A DNA stretch of 64,000 nt, taken from assembly GCF_002979475.1 (NCBI RefSeq), contig NZ_PCOY01000001.1, positions 434,001-498,000 on the forward strand, given 5' to 3'. This DNA is from Microbacterium sp. MYb62. Lineage in GTDB: Bacteria > Actinomycetota > Actinomycetes > Actinomycetales > Microbacteriaceae. Below the pieces are notes generated by a model. It saw only the letters and a list, made by a program, of their open reading frames with translations, did no database searches and was not told the origin of the DNA. Below are positions 8,792-16,856 of this stretch, in pieces. Each line of letters opens with the position of its first letter. The first letter of the stretch is position 1. Made by a program: the position numbers and the translations under genes.

Positions 8792-9682
8792 TCAGACGAG
8801 GAAGATCGGCAGCAGTCCCGGGTTGTGCGCGTGCACGAGCACCGCGAAGACCACGGCATCGAACAGCAGATGCACGGTGACGACGTAGGCGAGCGAATGC
8901 GTGCGCAGGAAGATGTATCCCTGCAGCAGAGCGAACGGGATGGTCAACAACGGTCCCCATTCGCGGTAGCCCAGTTCCCACAGGAACGAGACGAACACGA
9001 TCGCCTGCAGCAGGTTCGCCACGAGATCGGGGAAGTGACGTCGCAGCAGCGCGAACACCGTGCAGATGAAGAACAGTTCATCCCAGATGCCGACGGCGCC
9101 GACCCCGACGAAGAGTCGTGCGATGAGCTCCGGCGTGTCGACCACCGGCCAGTTCTGGTAGACGCCGCTGCTGATGAAGTAGAAGGGCAGGATCAGCCAC
9201 CCGAGGACCAGCACGGCCACGAGCCAGCCCCACTGCAGCCGCCCCCAGCGCCGGTGGGTGCGCCACGGGAAGCTGATCGCGCGGTCCCGGTAGACGAATC
9301 GGGAGAGGACGTACGGCACAGCCACCGCGCCACCCAGCGCCAGGGTGAACCGCAGCATGGCGACGTTGTCGAGTTCCGCGGCGAGCGGGATGATGCTGAC
9401 GATCAGCAGGCCCACGGCGATCAGGGAGAGGTCCCGGGCGAGCGATGGCTGGCGGTGCACGCCGATCGCCGTGGCGGTCTCCCGCCGTGCCCCCATGCTC
9501 ACGACCTGATCCGCGGCCGGCCGGCCGCGTTCGATCAGCCAGGCGGCTCCGACACCCACGGCGAGCAGCACCCACCCCAGCCAGGGGATCTCCAGCACGA
9601 AGAAGGCCGGAGCTGCGGCGCACACGAGCAGCGCGGGCAGGATGTCCAGCCGCAGGGCCGTGTCGCGCCGCACGGAGGTCAC
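8792..9682 (-). CDS. CPBP/CAAX-protease-like integral membrane protein
   Basis: 296 residues with about eight hydrophobic segments. The CPBP core motifs are recognisable but degenerate: WDELFFICTVFALLRR in place of EExxxR, then FLWELGYREWG and a final HLLFDAVVFAV. Family members range from CAAX prenyl proteases to bacteriocin-immunity and scaffold proteins. Replacement of the first Glu by Asp leaves activity uncertain. The GTG start at 9682 overlaps the trmB stop in a GTGA tetramer, implying translational coupling to trmB. Confidence 0.75.
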   Translation of the reverse strand: MTSVRRDTALRLDILPALLVCAAAPAFFVLEIPWLGWVLLAVGVGAAWLIERGRPAADQVVSMGARRETATAIGVHRQPSLARDLSLIAVGLLIVSIIPLAAELDNVAMLRFTLALGGAVAVPYVLSRFVYRDRAISFPWRTHRRWGRLQWGWLVAVLVLGWLILPFYFISSGVYQNWPVVDTPELIARLFVGVGAVGIWDELFFICTVFALLRRHFPDLVANLLQAIVFVSFLWELGYREWGPLLTIPFALLQGYIFLRTHSLAYVVTVHLLFDAVVFAVLVHAHNPGLLPIFLV

Positions 9683-10404
9683 GCGCGGGCCCTGCGCCGA
9701 TAGACCAGATCGCGGATGTCGCGCCCCTTGGCGATGCCTTTGCGTTCGAACGCGGTCATCACCCGACCGTCGAATCGATCGGCCCACTCGCCGTCGAAAG
9801 CACGCTCGAACAGCGGCTCGGCATCGAGCACCTCGCGCATCTGCAGCGCGTAGTCCTCCCAGTCGGTCGCGAGTCGCAGCAGTCCGCCGTCACGCAATGC
9901 CCTCGCCGCGGTGTCGCCGAAACCTGGGCGGACCAGGCGCCGCTTGGTGTGCTTCTTCTTGTGCCAGGGATCGGGGAAGAAGATCCAGACCTCGCGTGCT
10001 GCGGCTTCGGGAAGATACGAGGAGAGCACCTCCGGCGCATTGGCTTCGACGACGCGCAGGTTGCGGGCGCCCTCGCGATCGGCGTCGAGCATCGTCCGCG
10101 CCAATCCGGCGCGGAACACCTCGACGGCCAGGAAGTCGTCGTCGGGACGCGACGAGGCCGCGGCGACGATCGCGTGCCCCTGCCCCGATCCGATCTCGAC
10201 GTAGAGGTCGGCGGTGCGACCGTACTCGGACCCCGGGTCCAGACGCGCCTCGGGGTGCACGGACGTCCAGGCGACGTCTCGCGGGACGTCGAGCAGGTAG
10301 TGCGGACCGAGTTCGGAGAAGGCGCGCTCCTGCGCCTCGGACATCCGGCCGCTGCGGCGCACGAAGGACACCGGCTCGTCTCGGAAGGTGCGGGGTTCGG
10401 GCAT
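9679..10404 (-). CDS. trmB: tRNA (guanine-N7-)-methyltransferase
   Basis: 241 residues. SAM-binding motif EIGSGQGHAIVAAA, an acidic VEVFRAGLARTM segment, and the family hallmark FFPDPWHKKKHTKRRLV, followed by LATDWEDYALQM and the C-terminal TAFERKGIAKGRDIRDL. TrmB makes m7G46 in tRNA. The ATG at 10404 gives a standard N-terminus (MPEPRTFRDEPVSFVRRSGRM). It overlaps the CPBP gene by four bases and follows DUF3097 by 56 bases. Confidence 0.97.
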   Translation of the reverse strand: MPEPRTFRDEPVSFVRRSGRMSEAQERAFSELGPHYLLDVPRDVAWTSVHPEARLDPGSEYGRTADLYVEIGSGQGHAIVAAASSRPDDDFLAVEVFRAGLARTMLDADREGARNLRVVEANAPEVLSSYLPEAAAREVWIFFPDPWHKKKHTKRRLVRPGFGDTAARALRDGGLLRLATDWEDYALQMREVLDAEPLFERAFDGEWADRFDGRVMTAFERKGIAKGRDIRDLVYRRRARA

Positions 10405-10460
10405 GATTCCAGGGTAGCCGTCGGCGCCGCGACCCCCGGCGCTCCCCCGCGCCCAGCGCG

Positions 10461-11300
10461 TCAGGCCTGCGGCGCCGTCACGAAGTCGATGAGCTCTTCC
10501 ACACGTCCGAGCAGGGCGGGCTCCAGATCCCGATAGGTGGTCACCTTCGAGAGGATGTGCTGCCACGCGCGTGCGGTGTCAGCCTGGGTCTCGTGTGGCC
10601 ATCCGAAAGCCCGGCAGATCCCGGTCTTCCAGTCCGTACCGCGCGGGATCTCGGGCCATTTCGCGATGCCGAGAGCACGCGGCGTGACGCACTGCCAGAC
10701 GTCGACGAACGGATGTCCCACGATGCGGAGATGACGCCCGTGCGGACCGCGGGCGACCGCGTCAGCGATCCGCGACTCCTTCGACCCCGGCACGAGGTGA
10801 TCGACCAGCACCCCGTAGCGCCGGGTCGCACTCGGCGGCTCGGCCGCGAGCAGGTCGTCGAGCAGATCGACGCCCTGCAGGAACTCGACCACCACGCCCT
10901 CGACACGCAGGTCGGCACCCCAGACCTTCTCGACGAGTTCGGCATCGTGCTTGCCCTCGACGAGGATGCGGCTGGGCAGCGCGACGCGCGCACGTTGATC
11001 GGCGACGACGAACGACCCGGAAGCCGTACGCCGCGGGCCCTGCTCCTTCGCGGCCGGGACGGTCAGCCGGACAGGAGAACCATCGATGAGGAAACCGCCG
11101 CCGAGAGGGAACAGCCGGCGGCGCCCGGCGCGGTCCTCCAGCTCGACGTTCCCGCCCTGTACGCGCGTGACCGCGCCGCAGAATCCGTCGTCGGCGACCT
11201 CCACGACGAGATCGGCCTCAGCCGCGACCTGCAGCACCTTCTTCGCGCCGCGGTCGCGCCAGCCTGTCGCCAGCACATCCGAACCGTACATGTCGTCCAT
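10461..11300 (-). CDS. DUF3097 family protein
   Basis: 279 residues. It contains a Toprim-like phrase ILVEGKHDAELVEKVWG and a following LLVD-type acidic site (YGVLVDHLVPGSKESRI), consistent with the nuclease/primase-like fold suggested for DUF3097, an actinobacterial family. C-terminal conserved stretches are GHPFVDVWQCVTPRALG and WPEIPRGTDWKTGICRAFGW. The function is not established; a nucleic-acid role is an inference from the Toprim-like pattern. It is the first gene of the minus-strand run through trmB to dinB. Confidence 0.85.
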   Translation of the reverse strand: MDDMYGSDVLATGWRDRGAKKVLQVAAEADLVVEVADDGFCGAVTRVQGGNVELEDRAGRRRLFPLGGGFLIDGSPVRLTVPAAKEQGPRRTASGSFVVADQRARVALPSRILVEGKHDAELVEKVWGADLRVEGVVVEFLQGVDLLDDLLAAEPPSATRRYGVLVDHLVPGSKESRIADAVARGPHGRHLRIVGHPFVDVWQCVTPRALGIAKWPEIPRGTDWKTGICRAFGWPHETQADTARAWQHILSKVTTYRDLEPALLGRVEELIDFVTAPQA

Positions 11301-11422
11301 GCCTCCCAGCGTATGTGTCTCCGCTGAGGGCGAACGGTGAACCCGCACGGAACGCTGTCGCGTGTCGGGCTCTGTGCATAGACTCATGGCATGGGGCTCG
11401 GCTGCCGGTCGGAGGGAAGACG

Positions 11423-13465
11423 ATGACGAAACGGTGGCTGGCGCTGGCCGCACTCACGCTGGCCGCGACCGCCGGGGCGTTCACCGCCTCCGCGGCGTCC
11501 GCCACCGATCCGGTCACTCTCGATTCCGGGTACGTCACCGACCAGGCCGACGTGCTGAGTGCCGATGAAGAGGCCGCCGTCGAAACGCGGCTCCAGGAGC
11601 TGACCGACAACTCGAGTGCTGATCTGTTCGTCGTCCTCGTCGACGACTTCACGAATCCCACCGACAACGTGCGATGGGCCGACGCCGTGGCCGACGCGAA
11701 CAACCTCGGAACCGAGCAGTACCTGCTCGCGATCGCCGTGGACGGCCGCAGCTACTACATCTCCGCCGCCCCCGACGGTCCGGTGAGCTTCAGCCAACTC
11801 GACAGCATCGAAGACAAGATGGTCCCCTTCGCCGCAGACGGCGACTGGGTCGGGGCGATCACGCTCGCCGCCGACGAGATCCAGGGCGACGGGGGCGCCG
11901 GGGCGCTCCGCATCGGCCTGATCGTCGTCGCCGTCGTCGCGGTCGCACTGCTCCTCTGGCTCGCCATCGCGCTGGTGCGGCGCGCGCGCCGCAGGGCCGC
12001 GACCCGCGAACGCGGCGCGATGCCGGAGACCCCGGACCCCACCGATCCGTTCTCCACCCTCACCGACCAGCAAGTGGAGACACAGGCAGGGCTCGCCCTG
12101 GTCCAGGCGGACGACGCCATCACCTCGAGCAAGGAAGAGCTCGGCTTCGCCGTCGCCCAGTTCGGTGAAGGTGCGACCGAGGAGTTCACGCGCGTCGTCG
12201 ACACCGCGAAGGCCAAGATCTCCGAGGCGTTCGACCTCAAGCAGAAGCTCGACGACGAGATCGAGGACACGATCCACGACCGCCGGGCCTGGCACATCCG
12301 CATCATCCAACTCGCGGACGAGATCGACGACGTGCTGGATGCCAACACCGCGGCGTTCGATGCCCTCCGCCAGCTCGAGCAGAACGCCCCCCAGGAACTC
12401 GAGCGCGTTCGCGGCGAGCGGGCCGCGCTCGACCCCGTGCTCGCCGCCGCGGCCCCCGCACTCGCCGCTCTGTCGTCCGTCTACGCTCCCGCGGCCCTGG
12501 CGATGGTGACCGACAACCCCGCCCAGGCGCGCGAGCGCGCCGAACTCGCAGACCGATCGATCGACGCCGCAGCCCAGGCGATCGCGGCAGGCCGGTCGGG
12601 TGAGGCGGCCTTCGCGATCCGCACGGCAGAGCAGTCCGTGGCGCAAGCCGCTCAGCTCGCCCGGGCGGTCACGAGCCTCGGCACCGAACTCGCCGCGATC
12701 GAGACGCAGGCGCAGGCGCTCGTCGCGGAGCTGCAGGGAGACCTCGCGGCAGCGCAGCAGCTGCCCGACCCCTCAGGGGCGATCGCCGGCGCGGCATCCG
12801 CGACCACTCAGCAGCTCCAACTCGCGCACGCCGACCTCGCAGGTTCCGCGCGCAACCCGCAGCGCGTGCTCGAGGCGCTCACCGCGGCGAACGCGCAGAT
12901 CGATGCCGCCATCGCCCAGGGCAGGGAGAGCGTCGAGCGGGCCCGCCGCGTGCAGCAGCTCCTCGCACAGACCCTTGCGCAGGCGAACTCCGAGATCCGC
13001 GCCGCTCGGGAGTTCATCGAGACGCGTCGCGGCACCGTCGGGTCCACAGCTCGCACGCGCCTCGCGAACGCGGAGACGAGCCTGACACAAGCGCAGAATC
13101 TGCAGGCGACCGATCCGGATGCCGCACTGGCGGAAGCGAATCGTGCGCTCGCCCTCGCCGGACAGGCGACGGCGGCGGCGCAGTCCGATGTCCAGTCCTA
13201 CAATCCTCCCGGCTACGATCAGGGCGGCTTCGGCGGACCCTTCGGCGGATCCGGATCGTCCGGCGGCTCGGGGATCGGCGGCGACATCCTGGGCGGCATC
13301 ATCGGCGGCCTGCTCGCCGGTGGCGGGGGCGGCTCCTCCCGCCGAGGTGGCAGCAGCGGCTGGCGCTCTTCCGGAGGTGGCGGATTCCGCAGCTCGGGCT
13401 TCGGCGGCGGCGGCGGTTCGCGCAGCAGCGGCCGCAGCGGCCGATCGGGAGGTAGACGCTTCTGA
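11423..13465 (+). CDS. TPM-domain membrane protein with long helical region and Gly-rich tail
   Basis: 680 residues, starting at the ATG behind GGAGGG. Order: a signal peptide (residues 1-28, cut near ASA), an extracytoplasmic TPM domain (about 30-155, with YVTDQADVLSADEEAAVETRL), one membrane helix (162-186), a basic stop-transfer, then about 400 residues of predicted alpha-helix/coiled coil (213-605), ending in a Gly/Ser-rich tail from about 610 with a terminal GRSGGRRF. TPM domains (TLP18.3, Psb32, MOLO-1) occur in photosystem repair, acid phosphatases and membrane-stress proteins. The helical region is paralogous to the partial gene at 62834. pspA follows after 58 bases with no terminator between them, so the two are probably co-transcribed. 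Confidence 0.88.
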   Translation: MTKRWLALAALTLAATAGAFTASAASATDPVTLDSGYVTDQADVLSADEEAAVETRLQELTDNSSADLFVVLVDDFTNPTDNVRWADAVADANNLGTEQYLLAIAVDGRSYYISAAPDGPVSFSQLDSIEDKMVPFAADGDWVGAITLAADEIQGDGGAGALRIGLIVVAVVAVALLLWLAIALVRRARRRAATRERGAMPETPDPTDPFSTLTDQQVETQAGLALVQADDAITSSKEELGFAVAQFGEGATEEFTRVVDTAKAKISEAFDLKQKLDDEIEDTIHDRRAWHIRIIQLADEIDDVLDANTAAFDALRQLEQNAPQELERVRGERAALDPVLAAAAPALAALSSVYAPAALAMVTDNPAQARERAELADRSIDAAAQAIAAGRSGEAAFAIRTAEQSVAQAAQLARAVTSLGTELAAIETQAQALVAELQGDLAAAQQLPDPSGAIAGAASATTQQLQLAHADLAGSARNPQRVLEALTAANAQIDAAIAQGRESVERARRVQQLLAQTLAQANSEIRAAREFIETRRGTVGSTARTRLANAETSLTQAQNLQATDPDAALAEANRALALAGQATAAAQSDVQSYNPPGYDQGGFGGPFGGSGSSGGSGIGGDILGGIIGGLLAGGGGGSSRRGGSSGWRSSGGGGFRSSGFGGGGGSRSSGRSGRSGGRRF

Positions 13466-13523
13466 TCCGCTACACAGACACTTACGACAAGCTCTCGAAG
13501 ACGCCCTCTGAAAGGAACCACGC

Positions 13524-14267
13524 ATGACCAAGCAGTCCATCTTCGGACGAATCTCGACCCTCGTCCGCGCGAACATCAACTCTCTGCTGGACTCCGCGGA
13601 AGACCCGCAGAAGATGATCGACCAGCTCGTTCGCGACTACACGAACAGCATCGCCGACGCGGAGTCCGCGATCGCGGAGACCATCGGCAACCTGCGCCTT
13701 CTCGAGCGGGACCACGAGGAAGACGTCCAGGCGTCGACCGAATGGGGCAACAAAGCACTCGCCGCGAGCCGCAAGGCCGACGAGATGCGCTCGAGCGGCA
13801 ACACCGCCGACGCCGACAAGTTCGACAACCTCGCCAAGATCGCCCTGCAGCGCCAGATCAGCGCCGAGCGCGAAGCCACGGGCGCCGAGCCCCAGATCGC
13901 GGCGCAGACCGAGATCGTCGACAAGCTCAAGAGCGGCTTGAACGGCATGAAGGACAAGCTGGTCGAGCTCAAGAACAAGCGCAGCGAGCTCCTCGCCCGC
14001 GCCAAGGTCGCCGAGGCGCAGACCAAGGTGCAGGACGCGGTCGGCTCGATCAACGTTCTCGACCCCACCAGCGAGTTGGGCCGGTTCGAGGACAAGGTCC
14101 GCCGTCAGGAGGCCATCGCGCAGGGCAAGATCGAGCTCGCCGCGTCGAGCCTCGATGCACAGTTCGAGAGCCTCGAGGACCTCGGCGAGCTGACCGAGGT
14201 CGAGGCCCGGCTCGCCGAGCTCAAGGCCGGCGGCAGCGCTCCCCGTCAGGCCATCGAAGGCAACTGA
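13524..14267 (+). CDS. pspA: PspA/IM30 (ESCRT-III-like) membrane-stress protein
   Basis: 247 residues, nearly all helical. It begins IFGRISTLVRANINSLLDSAEDP, the membrane-inserting amphipathic helix plus conserved start of PspA/Vipp1. It continues with QLVRDYTNSIADAESAIAE and the long hairpin helices, ending in LGELTEVEARLAELKAG. PspA assembles on stressed inner membranes to limit proton leakage. In other actinomycetes it is paired with different partners; here the upstream neighbour is a TPM membrane protein. The start follows GAAAGGAACCACGC. Confidence 0.95.
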   Translation: MTKQSIFGRISTLVRANINSLLDSAEDPQKMIDQLVRDYTNSIADAESAIAETIGNLRLLERDHEEDVQASTEWGNKALAASRKADEMRSSGNTADADKFDNLAKIALQRQISAEREATGAEPQIAAQTEIVDKLKSGLNGMKDKLVELKNKRSELLARAKVAEAQTKVQDAVGSINVLDPTSELGRFEDKVRRQEAIAQGKIELAASSLDAQFESLEDLGELTEVEARLAELKAGGSAPRQAIEGN

Positions 14268-14274
14268 CACGCCC

Positions 14275-14309
14275 GGCGGATGCCCCGGCCGCGTGCCGGG
14301 GCATCCGCC
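14275..14309 (+). terminator. Terminator after pspA
   Basis: A 15-base-pair perfect stem (GGCGGATGCCCCGGC paired with its complement at 14295-14309), 5-base loop, then a pyrimidine tail CTCTCTTCTT. Confidence 0.85.
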
Positions 14310-14330
14310 CTCTCTTCTTCGGAGGCTCCG

Positions 14331-15134
14331 ATGGTGCGATTCCTCGTCATCCCGCAGTGGCAGGGCTCGCCCGCACCGCGCGCGATGCTCCTCGTCGACG
14401 GAGCCTCGGCGATCGCCGGGGATCTTCCGCGGGCTGCCACGACCGTGCTCGATGTACCGGTCGAGGCCGGCGAGTCCCTGGGCACCGGGGTCCGTCGCCT
14501 GAGTGCGCTGCTTCGCACCCGTGAGCTCGTGCACGGGCACATCGACTCCGACACCGTCGTGATCGCGGGCGATTGCAGCGTCACCGTCGCGGCGCTCGAT
14601 GCGCTTCCCGGGGGCACGGACGATCTCGCCGTCGTCTGGTGCGACGCGCACGCCGACATGCACACCCCGGAGACCTCGCCGTCGGGCGCGTTCTCGGGAA
14701 TGGCGCTGCGTGCGCTGCTCGGCGAAGGTGAGGAGCAGCTCGTTCTGACGCCTGCGATCCCCGCGAGCCGTGTGGTGACCGTCGGCATCCGCAATCTCGA
14801 CGACGCCGAGGTCGAGCAGATCGCCCCCCTGACCAATCTCTCCGTCGACGACCTCGACCGCCCAGAGGCCCTGCTCGATGCCGTCCGCGCGACCGGGGCA
14901 TCGCGGGTATGGGTTCACATCGACGTCGATGTGCTCGACCCTTCGGACTTCGCCGGGGTGTCCTCCTCGGTGCCCTTCGGCCTCTCCCCCGTTGCGCTGA
15001 GCACCGCGATCCGCGCGCTGCGCGCCGAAGTGCCGCTGGCCGGCGCGACGATCGCCGGTTTCGCACCCCGCTCGCCCGCCGACGCCGTCGACGATCTCGG
15101 TGCCCTGCTCCGGCTGGTCGGAGCCGTGGCGTGA
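14331..15134 (+). CDS. Arginase/ureohydrolase-fold protein
   Basis: 267 residues from the ATG behind GGAGG. Binuclear-metal motifs of the ureohydrolase fold are present: VVWCDAHADMHTPE (Asp-x-His-x-Asp) and VHIDVDVLDPSDFAG (Asp-x-Asp-x-x-Asp). The first canonical motif, GGDHS, reads AGDCS, so the His ligand is Cys. This variant may bind metal differently or act on another guanidino compound; agmatinase, arginase and formimidoylglutamase cannot be separated here. Its stop overlaps the next gene's GTG start. Confidence 0.8.
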   Translation: MVRFLVIPQWQGSPAPRAMLLVDGASAIAGDLPRAATTVLDVPVEAGESLGTGVRRLSALLRTRELVHGHIDSDTVVIAGDCSVTVAALDALPGGTDDLAVVWCDAHADMHTPETSPSGAFSGMALRALLGEGEEQLVLTPAIPASRVVTVGIRNLDDAEVEQIAPLTNLSVDDLDRPEALLDAVRATGASRVWVHIDVDVLDPSDFAGVSSSVPFGLSPVALSTAIRALRAEVPLAGATIAGFAPRSPADAVDDLGALLRLVGAVA

Positions 15135-15574
15135 GCGCGGTGACCGACTGGCGATCCGAGGCCGACGTGGTGCTCGCGCGCGGACGCCGGTTCGACCGGC
15201 GCATCCCCTCGTTCCTGCTGCGATCGCCGATCAGTCGGCTCGGTTACCTCTGGGGCACCGCCGTCGGCTGGTGCTGGGGTTCTCTGTGGAGCACCGGTCC
15301 CGTCGAACGTCGTGCAGGCCTGTGGATCTTCCGGGGCATGCCGAAGTGGACGTTCAACCGAGGAGGGGTCTGCGTGGGCGGGTGCTTCCTGACCGGCGAC
15401 GCCCGCCCCACGGATGCCGTCCTCCGGCACGAGGCGGTGCACAAGGAGCAGTGGCTCCGCTACGGCTTCCTGATGCCCGTGCTGTATCTGTTCGCCGGAC
15501 GGGATCCGCTGCGCAACCGCTTCGAGATCGAGGCGGGCCTCGAGGACGGCAACTACGTGCGGCGCTCTCGCTGA
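15131..15574 (+). CDS. Small HExxH-containing protein of unknown function
   Basis: 147 residues from a GTG overlapping the arginase-like stop (GTGA). Features: a membrane-proximal aromatic stretch LGYLWGTAVGWCWGSLW, a Cys pair GGVCVGGCFLTGD, and RHEAVHKEQW, an HExxH arrangement typical of zinc-binding sites, followed by FLMPVLYLFAGRDPL and RFEIEAGLEDG. Homologues are, as I recall, often labelled Fe-S oxidoreductase without experimental basis. The HEAVH motif and the downstream Glu in EIEAG suggest a metallopeptidase-like fold, but no activity is known. Confidence 0.7.
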   Translation: MSAVTDWRSEADVVLARGRRFDRRIPSFLLRSPISRLGYLWGTAVGWCWGSLWSTGPVERRAGLWIFRGMPKWTFNRGGVCVGGCFLTGDARPTDAVLRHEAVHKEQWLRYGFLMPVLYLFAGRDPLRNRFEIEAGLEDGNYVRRSR

Positions 15575-15609
15575 CGGATCGGGCTCTGACGGATAAAGCG
15601 CTGACGGAT
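15571..15609. repeat. Three direct copies of CTGACGGAT between convergent genes
   Basis: The 9-mer CTGACGGAT occurs at 15571-15579, 15585-15593 and 15601-15609. The first copy contains the stop codon of the HExxH gene and the last touches the stop of the SIP gene. No hairpin terminator is seen here. Confidence 0.6.
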
Positions 15610-16079
15610 CAGCGGTCTGCGGGCAGAAGACCGAAGCGATCGGGCGTGCGGATGAGCGCCGGAGCGATCTCCAGTGCGCCCGTCAGGTGTTCGACGATGT
15701 CGGCCGTGCCGAGGTATCCGCCGAGCAGCGTGACGTGAGTCTCGATCTCGTCATCGCACATCATCTCGTCAGCCCAGGCGCAGGTCGCGCGCGCCAGCGC
15801 CTGTCCCGGCGCGCAGGCACGACCGCTGCCGGGTGCTCCCGTGCGCTGTTCGCGAGCGAGCCACGTGACCGTCATCCGGCCGGGGGCATCGATCACGCCG
15901 ATGTCCGCAACGGTCGGCACCTCGATGAAGATACGACCGGAGGCGCACAGCGGCAGAGTCGTCAAGAACACCTCGAGCTCGGTGAGCGACTGCTCGTCCG
16001 CGGTCACCAGATGGTGCGCCCGCTGACGGGCCGCGCGGCGTTCGGCGCGCGTGCTGCGGATCTCGAGCGAGGTGTTCAT
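15609..16079 (-). CDS. Stand-alone SIP (siderophore-interacting) domain protein
   Basis: 156 residues. After a basic N-terminal helix (STRAERRAARQRAHHLV) it shows the C-terminal NAD(P)H-binding half of siderophore-interacting ferric reductases: ADEQSLTELEVFLTTLPLCASGRIFIEVPT, VTWLAREQRTGAPGSG, and a late WADE segment. The N-terminal FAD-binding half of full SIP proteins is missing, so alone it is unlikely to be a complete reductase and may partner another flavoprotein. An iron-box-like palindrome lies upstream. The start is taken as the ATG at 16079; a TTG seven codons earlier is possible. Confidence 0.8.
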   Translation of the reverse strand: MNTSLEIRSTRAERRAARQRAHHLVTADEQSLTELEVFLTTLPLCASGRIFIEVPTVADIGVIDAPGRMTVTWLAREQRTGAPGSGRACAPGQALARATCAWADEMMCDDEIETHVTLLGGYLGTADIVEHLTGALEIAPALIRTPDRFGLLPADR

Positions 16080-16102
16080 GATGTCTTCATCGTACACCAA
16101 GT

Positions 16103-16121
16103 GAAGGCTTGCCTAACCTTG
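16103..16121 (-). promoter_or_regulatory. DtxR/IdeR-type iron box
   Basis: On the minus strand the 19-mer CAAGGTTAGGCAAGCCTTC aligns with the DtxR/IdeR consensus TTAGGTTAGGCTAACCTAA at about 14 of 19 positions, keeping AGGTTAGGC and the CCT half. It lies about 25 bases upstream of the SIP start, well placed for repression by Fe(II)-loaded DtxR. Confidence 0.65.
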
Positions 16122-16148
16122 CTCCGACTGTGCGTCGACCGAAAGGGT

Positions 16149-16856
16149 TCAGGGCGCGATGAGCACGGTGGACAGCGCCGCGAGTTCGCCTTCGCTCATC
16201 CCCTTCTCACGCAGATACCCGGCCGCAGAACCCCAGCGGTCATCCACCTCCGCCAGAAGACGGCGCATCACCGGCGCCGGGGACTGCGTGGCGAGCGCGA
16301 CCGCATGCACGGCTTCCGGGTGCTGGGTCCGCAGATATTCGGCGATCCGTCGCGAGCGCTGGGCAGGGAGCTGCGACTCGGTCAGCGCGTAGTCGGCGAT
16401 CACCTCCTCGCGGTCGGCGCCGACGGCCGAGAGCGCGAGAGCGATCGTCACACCCGTCCGGTCCTTGCCTACCGTGCAGTGCACGAGGGTCGGCTCCCCC
16501 GCGGCGATGATGCGGATGGCCTCCGCCAGCCGCTCTCCACTCTCCTCCAGCAGATGCAGATAGAGCTCGTCGAGACTGGTATCCGCTTCGAAGAACGAAC
16601 GGACCGAGCCGAGGAAGAGCGGGAGGTGCGTGGTGCGCAGCCCGTCGATCTCGGTGGGCTCCGCGGCCACCTCCTCGCCGTCGCGAAGGTCGACGATGTG
16701 CTGCACGCTCGCACGCAGCGCCGTCACCCCGGCTGTCGTCGCGCCGGAGAGCTGCCCCGACCGCAGCAGGACACCCGAGCGGATGCGTCCGCTCGTCGTC
16801 GGGATCCCTCCGACGTCGCGGACGTTCGAGACGCCCTCGATGTCGAGGATCGTCAT
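16149..16856 (-). CDS. Tyrosine/serine phosphatase of the PtpB-like family
   Basis: 235 residues. N-terminal family phrase VSNVRDVGGIPTTSGRIRSGVLLRSG, then the P-loop HCTVGKDRTG with nucleophile Cys127 and Arg133. The Lys-Asp in the loop is characteristic of atypical PtpB/LipA phosphatases, which can act on phosphotyrosine, phosphoserine or phosphoinositides. The ATG overlaps the upstream AhpD-like stop in an ATGA tetramer, so the two are translated together. Confidence 0.88.
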   Translation of the reverse strand: MTILDIEGVSNVRDVGGIPTTSGRIRSGVLLRSGQLSGATTAGVTALRASVQHIVDLRDGEEVAAEPTEIDGLRTTHLPLFLGSVRSFFEADTSLDELYLHLLEESGERLAEAIRIIAAGEPTLVHCTVGKDRTGVTIALALSAVGADREEVIADYALTESQLPAQRSRRIAEYLRTQHPEAVHAVALATQSPAPVMRRLLAEVDDRWGSAAGYLREKGMSEGELAALSTVLIAP

